From Plasmopara viticola (lineage: Eukaryota; Oomycota; Peronosporomycetes; Peronosporales; Peronosporaceae), in the NCBI GenBank assembly GCA_001695595.3, contig MBPM02000077.1:124001-188000 (forward strand): a stretch of DNA of 64,000 nucleotides. The letters are read 5' to 3'. The notes under the pieces are model-generated. The model was not told the origin of the DNA, made no database searches, and saw only the letters and a program-made list of their open reading frames with translations. Both the position numbers and the translations under genes were made by a program. This document shows, one piece after another, positions 10,070 to 21,575 of the stretch. Every line of letters starts with the position of its first letter. Within the stretch, counting starts at the first letter, position 1.

Positions 10070-11380
10070 ATGCCCTCGATCGACGAGCTCCTTTGTAGCG
10101 AGGCCGTAGAGCGACGTGATCCTGATATTGACCTTGACCCGACTCTCAATACAAAAGCCACATCCCGACAATGCAATATGCCCGACTGTCATAAGACTGC
10201 AAAACGCGGAGGACGGTGTATTGCGCACGGTGGTGGCAATAAATGTACCATCGAGGGGTGCAACACGAGTGTAGTCAGTCGAGGACTCTGTGTGGCTCAT
10301 GGCGGTGGCAAACGCTGTCAAACGCTCGGATGCACGAAAAGTGCACAATCGGGAGGCTCTTGCTGGGTTCACGGTGGAGGCAAAAAGTGCGGCTACGACG
10401 GCTGTTCGAAGCGTGCTCAGAGTGGCGGGGCCTGCATTGCGCATGGTACGAGGTTGTATACGACTCAAGTGTATACGTCTTGCTAACAATAAAATTGTTC
10501 GTGTTCAGGTGGCGGAAAACGCTGTCGTGTTGAGAAATGCAATAAGGTGGTACAATACGACGGCCTTTGTGTGGGGCACGGTGGGTACCGTCGATGTGCT
10601 CATGCCAACTGCGATCGACGCGCGATGGCCAATAATTATTGTCAGCAACATGGTGGATCGTCAACCTGTCACGTGCAACACTGTTACAAGCGCGCTGTAC
10701 GCGGTGGAATGTGTTCGCGGCACAAGGCCGAGGCATCGTGGCAGACCGCGCGAGGCCGCGAGTCGCGAGACGAAGACAGCGATCAATGTGGCACCATTGA
10801 GACCCCTTTATGGCAACCTCGATCGAGCTTGGATGAAGCCACGATCAAGTCACCACACGAGCCTTGTTCCCCAAATCCGTTTGACCAGCCGTACGAATCC
10901 ATTGTGGCGCAGTCCTTTTTGCCTGTCCGATCAAGTCTTATGAATCAAAGGACAAGGAATGACGCCCCTAGAGCTCCTGGGTTTCTAGCTCTCTTAAGTG
11001 CTGACACTCAAACTGCTACTTGTAGTCTAGGAGACATTGCACCGTCTCAGTCGGTGACAGAGCGCTTTAATCGACTTCGGGCTGGAGAGCCTCAGCCACA
11101 ATCTACCGTCTTGCCTGTGTTGCCAAGCATCTATGCTTTGCAACGGTATTGCAGCAGAGGGGCGACGATGGAGAAGGGGCCTTGCATTGTACTGGAGTCG
11201 TCGGTCACGACACCTCCCTTCGGGTCGGATCATCGCGTTATGGTGGCACAAGCCCGAACCAGCGACCTTAACAACCGGAGAGGAGATGGGTACAATAATT
11301 ATGAGGACGCTTGTCACTACTTTAAGAATCAGAGTGGCGTCCTTCCGTTCCAGACACCAATAATTAGTCGGCGCATATAA
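10070..11380 (+). CDS. WRKY19-like zinc-finger repeat protein (two exons)
   Basis: The CDS is join(10070..10445, 10509..11380), 415 residues. The 63-bp intron starts GTACGAGG and ends TGTTCAG; splicing joins CAT-G to GT-GGC and restores an uninterrupted repeat array, which supports the junction. The protein has seven tandem C-x4-C-x9-C-x2-H units of about 24 residues (residues ~35-200), separated by HGGGK-type linkers, typical of WRKY transcription factor 19-like proteins that are abundant in oomycetes. These probably bind zinc; their molecular role is not established. The C-terminal ~215 residues are low-complexity, rich in Ser, Pro, Arg and Gln, with no domain I recognise. The first in-frame ATG is 10070; the open frame extends further 5' without an ATG. 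Confidence 0.85.
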
Positions 11381-14300
11381 AAGGGTGGTTGTCAGTAATT
11401 TATTTTGCTTGTGTACTGTTCGTGTCTCTTTATAATCGTCTCATCATTGCATCTAAAGGATCTGCAAAATTATCTGAGCTTGGTCTCCATTATGTCTGGC
11501 GTTCTTGTCAGCGTAATAAAAATCATTTGTCGCAAGTGGCGCGTCTCATGATAAAACTCGGAAAGATTCAAGTGTCCGGCTGATGTGCTCAGATTAAAAT
11601 GCTCGAAGCGACCATAGATTTGAACAATGAAATCAAAGTATTTGCGGCGAGGCGAAATGATCTCCTGCATAAATGAGGTTTGTCAATTGAAAAAAATTAA
11701 CAGCTTAAGCTTTACTGTTTTTGAAGCCCGGAAATTAATTTGGAGGGTTTCGGCGATAGCCACATCTCTCATAAAGTCCTTGCCGTAAGTATGTCATAGA
11801 AAGCCCTAGCGGGTTTGCTTACCGTTTAAAGCGTTGATATCATTAGAAGCATGTGCAAAATGACGCTCAGCTTTATTAAAAAAGATTGTTGACGCAATGA
11901 AGGGGCCATGGCATTTTCCGACTCGATATTGTTTTATTTACAATTAAGTCTCGGCGTCTGGGCTCGTTTAGAATGTATTGTGGATTGCAGGTGAGGCCTA
12001 TCGTTATCAAGGCCGCGGCATTTTAAGACCAAGATGTTCTCACATCGTAACAACCATAATGGACATCTTCGGTGTGGACATCTTCATCTGGGTAAACATT
12101 TAGCGGGGGGTGCTATCGGCTTCAGGCAGAAATCCTACACTTACGAGATTAAGCAGATGCCCGGTTTAAGATCTTCAAATTATTACAGGAATCCGGTAAA
12201 TTTGTTTACGTCTAGCGAAATAATAATAATAAAAAGTGAAGTTGAGGAGTACGTTATATTCTGTCAAGATGGAAACCAAGCAGCCAAATTTCAAAATCTC
12301 ATCAGTTCTTATTGAATTATATTCAACTGCTGACAGAATAACATTAATGACTACGCTCTTAGCAGATAGAGTCAAAATCGCACTTGCCTCTGGAGAAACT
12401 GGCTTGCCATAACTTAGAAAGCGCTAAAGTATTGTTTGATAGCTGGATCAGAGGCATAAAATAGATGAGGGCACCTTGTCGCCTGTAATTTGCCGTAGAT
12501 GTGAAGGATCCGGACTCTTACAATTGGCGAGCCGCTCAAATGTATGAGAGTGCGTCAGAATTTTATTATCGATGCAGCTATTCCCAATAAAGTTTTTGAT
12601 ATGTTCTCAATACATCTATCTGATCCAGAGGGGCCGGTTCTTAAAAATTAAAGGAACGTGTCGACATGAACAAGTAGCTCGCTTTTAGTCAGAGACTCTA
12701 CTTTATATTCGACCGGATAATCACAGTTCTGTCCGCAATCCAATTGAAGTATAGCGAAGTGTTTTTTAGGCGGACCATATCGACTGCCAAATGACCACCT
12801 ATAATGTTCAAAATCGACGATAGTGTTTCGTACTATAAGTCATTGAGCCAAAAAAGGTGCAACATTGCTTTAAGCCATTAAGACACTTCTACAAAAGCAT
12901 TTTGGTCTAGGTGAGAGTCATTGTCACTATTTAAGCTTTGTTGAACGATCCGAAGCTGACCCTGCGTCAATGGTCCCGGGTTGCTGCCCATTGTTGCTAC
13001 TTGAAGTAACTGGCTAAGACGCAATCGTTAAGGGTCACTTTAAGGATTCTAGATGGTAACCCAGGGAAGGCTTGCCTACATTTATTAGTTTCTCCCTGCT
13101 TTGAATAGTAATTTCTAATTCCTGGCCCTAACAAATGGGGGGTGGGCGGTGCCATTTATTGTGATTTACCGTGAGCGGAGTCATCGTCCGAGGACAAAAA
13201 GTTCCACGTTAGAATTGCTTGGTAATGGTGCCACGAACTCATGTGCGAAAAAATGCATTTGCGAGAAAGCAGACCATTGTGCATGCATGTTAGAAGTATA
13301 GGCTGCAAAAACAAACAAAACAGTGTGGTCGGTATATTAATCTTGATGTGGTGTTGCAGCTACACAGTATCACAAGCCGCATTGTGAGAATCGGGCAAAT
13401 TTTTTTGCAGCATCAAATACAATCAGCTAACCTCATTAGCTTGCAAGCCATACATATAGTCACACAGTGTGTATTTCTAGAATTTGCGGCTGGTAGCACC
13501 CCCGCCTGATCTTCTTGTGGATCACCGGGAGAGGCGCAACTGGTGTGAGAGCATCTTATGCGCATTATACTGAAATTCTGGTGATGCAAGCTTGACTTGC
13601 TAGTGGTGAGGAGTGAGTCGTAGGAATTTACACGAATTTACTTGTTAAAATAAAGTAAAGGCATCTTTTTTCCCGCAATTCATGAAATTTACGTCAGTTC
13701 TCTGAGCCTATTTTCAGAAAGCTGTGAAAAGCAAGGCTCAAACTCAATTAGAAGCCTGCGTCGTGGCAAACTACAATCATAAGGCAAACGCGAGCTTTAA
13801 GATATTCACTTCACAAATTGCGAGAGTTTTGACTGGGAGCCACACAACCTTAATATCATGGCATTTTACGTCATGATTAAAGCTCGTAAACTCCATCAAG
13901 AGGTGGCTTTTACTTTAATAAAGCGTGCAAACTCCATCAATGGTGGCTTATACATTCTCTAAATCGAAATGCAATGTGCACAAGGTTTTAGGTAATCAAA
14001 CAAATGAATCCGCGATTTCGCGGTCAAGTAAGGGCGAAAGGCGTAGACACAGAATACAGAGCGCAAGGTAGAAGCAAACGCCGCGAAGTTGGACCTGTGT
14101 GATGGCGGGCTCGGTGAGTCAAGGTAAGGTTGGCGCAGCAAAACAATCCGAGACGGCCGAAGGCGTAGACTGACGGAGAATGACACTGGCGCTAGAGTGT
14201 TTTTTCTTAATCAGTTGGGCGGTAGAAGACAAATTGAGATTTTTTTTAAACGCCATGTGATTTTACCTGGTAACGCGCAGGGAATCCATTGTGACCTTGC

Positions 14301-17300
14301 ACTCTCATACGTATGTGTATAGCGGCGTAAGGTTGCTATTGTTTCAAATGTTTTCTTGACAGCAACAATTGTAGCTCACATTGGTAAAAAAAGTTTGTAA
14401 AATCCAATCCTGGGAACATTTTCCCGAGGGAGCAGCGATTGAGCGGTGTATGATTCCCAAATTCAGTTATAGCGCATGACCGAATCTTGAAGTTGCGCTT
14501 ATCGATTACTATTACACAAGAAATTAAGTCGCTCGGATCCTTAAAAATCCGTCCACTCACGTTCTATTTTGATGATGCCCGAAACTTTGACAACCAATAT
14601 AGCCAAGATTTTTGCGCTCTTACAAGGCGACCAATTTTTGGTCGGAATATCGACCACACTTGACAATACTTCTTTTATTTTCGAAATTCTCAGCAATTGC
14701 TATTCACGAGCTTCCGCTAACGCTCATTGAATCCATTTTTGCGAAGACTTTTGACCATGATCTGACAGGCTTTAAAAGTCGCCTTTAGTTTTGACGATTT
14801 GATGTAGAATTACGTCGTTGCTATTCGACATTTATCTGTGGACCATTGACTCAAGTATTGATCACAAGCCAGGATGGTCATTTGCCAAAAAATCATGCTA
14901 TTACCATATTAATGTGTGCTGTCTTTCATCCGGTAATGAAGATTTTCTTCGCTAAGGTCTGAAAATTTCTTGGGTCCAGTGCTTTTGCACAGTGACTGAC
15001 ATTCAGACAACATCGTGATGTTCCCACTTTGTCGCTGGACGTCGACGGACTTCAAATTACTTAAAGTCCTATGAAGCTTTTGGTCTCGTATTCTAAGGGT
15101 CGAAGGACAAATAACGCTTTTAAACATCCCAATGAGACATCAGTGCCGGTCAAGCTTACAGCTAAACCGACTGCTTTTGCGATTGAAAAGCTCGCTGAAG
15201 CTCAGTGCTCAAGATCCCGCATTGGAGTTTCTTATTCAAAACGGTGATGCATTTGGTAGTATGGCGTTTCATAAGCACTATAGTGGCATTTATTATAGAA
15301 CAAAAGCTCTTCGATCCTCTTCTAAAAAACACTTCTCTTTGTCAACCGCATATGACTTAACCGTAAGCACTTTATATTATTAAGGGCTGGACTTAGACCT
15401 TCACACTGTTTTGTTTCAATGAAAAAAAATGTCAGCTTCATCGGCACTGTATAGCTAAGCTATATTCTCCTCTGATTTAAATATTTTTCTTCAAAGGAAT
15501 AAAGCGTTGCCTTATTTTTTTCATACGTTGCTAGAACAGTATACCTCGATGTTAGCAAAGGGCACTTTCTATGTAGAGTACTAAAGTAAAACTTGTAAAC
15601 ATCATCCTGGCCGGTGTAAAGCATCATTTTTCGTCGTTTAAATTCGGGCGAAATTGGCGGTCTTCACTACTAGACTTGCCTATGCATAACTTAGCTTAAA
15701 TCTACCTTTGATCAGCGCTTTGTAAAAAACTTTTCAGACCATGAAACACCGCAAACTTTCGTTTCTCACTAATTTCCTAGCTTACGCGATTAGTTGAAGG
15801 CCTGGCACCAAGAAATAGTGCCTGTTCACTATAGCACACTTTTCTATATCGACCCGCCACACGGAAGGAATGGTCCCTGTGGTCAATTAGCAAAAGTTCG
15901 GCGAGTGCGATGTACCAGCAAATTTCATCGACGTCTCATCAAAGCGATTAAGGTTCTAGCTTTCGTCACAGTCATAGTGACTTGCAATCGTGTTTTGTCT
16001 ATCAAAAGATGGTTTGACGCGGTTCAATTTCCGTTGTTATAGGCCTTCTGCTTTGACTTTAACAAATTAGCTTTAAAATAGATATGGTCAGCACACCCAA
16101 GATATAAGTTCTGATCATGGTTTTTGCGAACCCGAAACGCCTGACCTTTTACAATAGTACTGTTACGCTCCCGAAAGTTTCTGGCGACTTATTTTCACCC
16201 GCTTACATGGGTTTTTGTCGCCGCTATTCGATAGGAACAGCGCTATATTTTTACTAAATGTACCGTTCCATTCGTCCATTTAGTTTATAAAACGTTAGCT
16301 GTCTTTTTGTATGTTATAAATTTAACATAACAAGCAGTCTGCGAGGCGGGAAATTATACGAGGTCCAATAATGATACGCCTTCATCTGCGCAAAAAGCAC
16401 AGCCGTTAAAGCATTCATCTTAGCTCAATTAAGTCTGAGTGAAATCGTTTCTTCATTGGACATTTATTGTACTGGCGCCTGAGTGCTTGTCATATTTGTT
16501 TAACTCGCTCATAGTGACGTTCGGGCGCTCTGCAAGTATTTTCACAATTCGTTTTTTCTTATCAAAAGCGCATGTCTTGATCCGTTGGGAATAAACTTGT
16601 CAATGCTTGCGGAACCACTTTGCAATTTTCCACACTTTTGTACGTTAAACGCTCTAGCTAAAAAAAACTCATATTTCTTTATCGGGATGCGGAATCAATC
16701 ATGCGTTTCTTCAAGCGGCCATGGTATTACTAAGATTTAAAAGGCGACCGCTGACACGATAGTCGCCTGCAACCTTTTGAAAGCGGCTATCTCACTAAAT
16801 AATTAATTTCACGGTCTTAGCCATCAAAATTCTATGCCAACTTCTCCACTTAAATGACATATCAAGCGCTTTAATAAGTCCAATTTCGTCATATTTGATA
16901 AGTCCAAGGGATGCCAGAAATTATTTTTATTCGGCTAAGAATGTAAGACTTTCTCACACAACTTGCGGTGCAACGAAGAACGGTCAGTGCCAATACCACA
17001 TAATCGTCTCTATGCGTTTAAGAACTGCCAAGACAATGTTGAAGTTCACACCGCAGGGAACACGATGCTTGCTAGAGTATGACCAGCTTCAAACCGGCGT
17101 AGAACCTTTCCCTCTTTTAACATGACAGTGTATAACTTCTTTAACGCATACCTCGAACTCGAACGATTGAGCTCTTTACAAATATCAATCTTTAACTTTC
17201 GCTGAACGAAGCCTCCGACACTTTGTGCCCAAACTATCACACTTTCTAAAAAATCTTTCTTTTGGCTCTCTTAGCTGAGACTAAGCAACAGATCAAATTT

Positions 17301-19400
17301 CAGGCTTTTTGCTTCATCGACATTCTTTGAGAAAATCGGCACAAAAACTGTCAGAAACTTCGTCACTTCCTTTTTTTTTGTAGTTCCTACAAGAGAAATA
17401 ATAGCTTTGAACCAGTATCTCGGCTTAATGTAGTGGCCACTCCATCCTCCCCGTTAGGATTAATATTACGAACAGTAGGAATGAAAATGGTGCCAAATAT
17501 TTCTCGTGATAGAAACGTCCGTTTGAACGGACTAATAAGTAAGCGTGAAGTAACGATGACTACCGACCGGCAGGGTCAATTTACAATGACGAAGCCAAAA
17601 CCGAAGACGGCTTTTTTAGGTGCCATTGCATAACCTTGTACCCTCGGCCTTTAGGCTTCGCTTGTGGCTAAGACAGCGAACCTTAAGAAATTTAGTTGCT
17701 CACTCAAGCAGAGCTCTGAAAGACCGCACAATTTACCTTGGATTGATGCGCGCCCCTATCAATTTTCTCACTGCGTAATTGCTAACCAAGTCCCCTCAAA
17801 GCGATTTATTAACAGAGCACTCGCCTGTTTGTATATCCAATAGGACCACAAAGAAGCCAAAAAAACTCGTCGCCCGAGCTTAAGCTTTTTTTAAGAACTT
17901 TGACTAAACATCAGACTAACCGGCCCTCCGGCATCACCCAAACGAACAGCGAAGTCCAAGATTTATTTGGGAGAAGCAGAAAACGACAGCTTTTGACACC
18001 TCAATGAGTATAGTGGCCGAAGTCAACAATGCATGCAGGTAGGATGCTCTTATTGTCGGGCACCGATGTGTTTTGTCTTTTCGGTATAGGTCTACTCATC
18101 TCTGCTAAATATTACGTGACGAATACTGGCCATGACTCCAGGCGGTACCCTCATCTGCTTTGTAAATACGCAAGGGCTCGCCCCTGGCGTGGAATTTTGC
18201 ACCATACATTTTCAAAGACGGTATTGTCTCAACGCCAAACACTGCAGCGATGTACGTGCCTTTGGCACTGTAACAATTTTCGCCATAGAACTCTTACTCC
18301 GTGTCTCAAGACAAGAATACACTTGAGTACTGTCACTACCATGTGAATTTGTATTTTGCACAAGGTATGCTTTCAGAATATTATAATCCAAAGCCTAACC
18401 ACCTATGACGGAATATGATTATAGCTTGCAATTCGCTAACCTATTGAAAACGAGACAGCTCATTATTAAGATGTCTCGGCATCGCCATATATAGAATTGG
18501 AAATCGCTACGATATCCCGAACATTAGCAAATTATCTTTAAAGCGTGAAGATTGCCGAGATCTTTGGGCAATTCTGACAGGAATGTCTATGACTCGGGTT
18601 AGCTGAAAACCATCACAAGAAGCTCGTGGCGCCCGCAATAATGCCTCGACTTCACAACGCGTTCCATATCGAATTTCTATTGGCATCGGCGTCCAAAGAG
18701 CTTCAGAGGAGATTCTTTCTATATCGGCCTTGTACCTTTATTATAAGTGGAATCTTTTCCTGCGCATCTCATTTGAGCATTTAAAATTATTATTGGTGTC
18801 TTCCTTACGGACATGCACAGGACCGGTACCAGCGGCTCTAGCAAGCGCTCTTCAAGGCACCATGTCGTAAATGATATAGATACTTGTCATGCCGCCTCAT
18901 TCGAGTATTAGGTGCGTTGACATCATCTTGGATATGTCAATAGTGTTTGCTGACTCATGCCTTAACATGATCGTGAAAGGACGGATAAATCGATGATTGA
19001 TCGTCTGGCGGCCGATTTCTGGTACAAAGCAATACAGCTCTAATAAACACATTTACAACTCTTTCGCCTGTCTAATCCATTGTTTCTCATTTTGAGTGAG
19101 CCAATTGCATCCATTAACATGTGATTATATTCAGCCGAATTTCAGCGAAGTCCAATGAGTGCCACCGATCAAGAGATGGTTTCATGTGATAACTTGTCAA
19201 AAAGGTTTTTCGATCTTTTTTTTAGACTTATCTTCAAAGCCTCCGTGTTTTGAAGAGTAAAGAGGTAAAGGTTAGAAAAGACATGATATAGTAGTGAGTT
19301 AAAAAATCAGAGACACTTATACATAGGTGACTCGGTGGCTCTTTCCATTTACAAAATATTCTGAAAATATTTAATTCAAATATATGGCTTATACTTTCAA
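11381..19400. other. Gene desert, AT-rich, no recognised gene
   Basis: Eight kilobases of AT-rich DNA with only short open frames (60-105 codons) that resemble nothing I know, for example 12034-12315, 15132-15383 and 18029-18346 on the plus strand. I looked for retroelement motifs, tRNA boxes, RxLR-type secreted effectors and inverted repeats and found none I would defend. It is probably an accumulation of very old, degenerate transposon sequence. Confidence 0.5.
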
Positions 19401-19406
19401 TCCATT

Positions 19407-21484
19407 CTAGAAAAAAACATCTTTGGTTTCGAACTCAGGTTTGGAGAGCACGTCATTATTAACTTTAGGAACTAATATACAAGAGGCAAAATCACCTTTT
19501 TTGAAAGTTAAGCCCAGATATTGGAAATTATCAGAACTAAATGCAGCTAACTTCAGGCTCCAGCTGTTCCGGACTAAAGCAGCATACCATCGCTTGAAAC
19601 GTGTCAGGGTCTGGTGCATCGCGGAGAATAAACTTCTCGCAGACATCAGAGTCAGGACTAACTACCAAAATCACGCGCTTCATATCCTTCAGCAATTGGT
19701 TTTTATCCATCTCTTCGTTCAGCCGCCTTAGACTTTCTTCCTTAAACTTTTTCTCGCTTTGAATCGTTACCTGAATATAAGCCACGAGTGTCTCGGAGTC
19801 TTCACTTCCACTTCGGAACGCTTCACACGTGGTCACTGCGTCGATAAAAGGAAAGAAGGGGTAGTTGGGGTACCAATAAGCGTCCTTTTGAAGTGTGGAC
19901 AAGCATGAGGGACACGATGCCTCATCTTCGCCGCTGCAAACGACGTTGGGCACTTGAATTTCAATTTTCTCGTATTTTGAACCTTTTCGCATCTTCAGCA
20001 CAACGGGTTCACATTGTGCGAATGCTTACAGTTTGTTCGTGTCGGTAATCCGCCCCAACTTGCGCAAGACATATCCCGAATCCACACATAGCTTCCACTT
20101 ACTAGGGTCAGAGTTGTGCTCTTCTTTTTGGCAGTCAGTGATGTAGTGACGCCGCAGTCGATCCACTTGCCCCCTACGTTCTCCCCCACCATAGTTGCAC
20201 ACCAAATCAAAAGCTTGGGCATTTCCGACGGCACAACAATCTCTCAGTACGCGCATCTTAAGCACTTCCCGTTCATAACAGAACTCGCGCATTCTCCCAC
20301 CACTGTAGAAGTACTGCTCCTTGACGAGTTTTGACAATGGCGTGTTCTGCCATTTGATCTTGCATACACCAATTTCGTTAACTCAATTCGTTCTCTTCGC
20401 GTACTGTAGCAGGTCAGCATCACGCCACGCCGGCAATACCAAGACGCGTGAGCTGTCGTCTTGTTTCACATCAAACTGGCACGATATTGCAAGAAACTTG
20501 AAAGGATCATAACCGGAATTCAGATCGTCCACTTGATCTTGCGTAACACCGGCAACCAGAGCAATTGGCGTCTTCTCGCGGATGATCTCGCCCTTGACCG
20601 ACCTGGGAGTAACTTGCTCACGGATGGCAAAGACGTCACACGACTGAAGATTCGATCTTCGTGCGTACAATCCGTTGCCATCAAGATACACTACAGCGTT
20701 TCCTGCCGATTCTTCTTTCAAGCGGCGTATAATCAGCACCTTTTTCTTCTCAAAACACGCCAGATAGAATGCAATAAGTAATAAAAAGCAAGACTTTCCA
20801 ACACCCGGTGAGCCAACAATCACAACGCGACCCTTCACGAGCAGCAGTTCTCCGAACGAAACAGTACAAAGGAAAGTCGCCAAATCCCTTCCAAAAATCG
20901 TGTAAGTTGGGTGTCATGACAATTGGGTCGGCACTCTGTTGCGTCATGGATAGCCTGTCGAGTCGGAACTCGTCTTCACGTACAACCAAGTTCTTGAAGT
21001 TGATCAATGTCTTCGGCTTGATGGCCGCCACGTCCGCCATGGTGACCGCTACGTCCGATTTCATAATTTTTAATCTTTTTGAAACCTCAAGAGTCAAATC
21101 ATCTTCTGCTGGACGCTTGGATTCAATCTTTGGAGCCACCACCAGCACGTGGATCTGGTCCATTGATAGTTGGGGCTTCTTGTTCTTCTCGAATAAGTAG
21201 TGCTGCAAAGTTCACATAGCTTTCATCTTCTCCCCATCGATCAACGCTTGAATAACCCCACTAATCTTTCCGTTAGCCAGATCCAGCGCAGCTTGGTCGT
21301 CGTCCGTCAGCCACGCACCGCTCTCCGTCTTTGCCAGGAAGAGCTGCAGGTTGTTTGCGTCGATGTCCTTGAAGTCGTTCGACTTCTCCGCCTTAGTCGC
21401 CTTCTTCAACTCCCAGACCTGAACGCCATCGTCGATCTTCACACAGATTCCCAACAATAGCGCAACACAGTGAGACCTTACCAT
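19407..21484 (-). pseudogene. Crinkler (CRN) effector pseudogene with P-loop NTPase and C-terminal domain
   Basis: CRN proteins are oomycete effectors that act in host nuclei, with an LFLAK N-domain, an HVLVxxP junction and variable C-domains. On the minus strand: LQLFLAK (codons 46-52 from the ATG at 21484), a DWL-like stretch, HVLVVAP (21131-21151), a lysine-rich FWKGFGDF region (~20890), the P-loop GSPGVGKS (20791-20814), the NTPase region with VVYLDGNG and CQFD, and a nuclease-like C-terminal part (20337-19537). It is broken by in-frame stops TGA 21212-21214, TGA 20383-20385 and TAA 20026-20028, and by a frame change between about 20885 and 20825. The N-terminal ~15 codons also look shifted. 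The end is uncertain: 19537 in one frame or 19407 after a further shift. Most residues are still readable, so the loss is fairly recent. Confidence 0.88.
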
Positions 21485-21575
21485 CTTTTGCGAATTCTAG
21501 AGTGAAAATTTCTGGCGTACTTAAGCGGGCGTGAAGGTTTGTGACATAAAAATCCGACCAATGATGGGACGCCAC

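Noticed and set aside
15132..15383. An 83-codon plus-strand frame as a small effector.
   Set aside because: No signal peptide, no RxLR or similar motif, and no homolog that I recognise.
20383..21214. Reading the two TGA codons of the CRN relic as selenocysteine or programmed readthrough.
   Set aside because: A TAA and a frameshift also interrupt the gene, so ordinary pseudogenisation is simpler.
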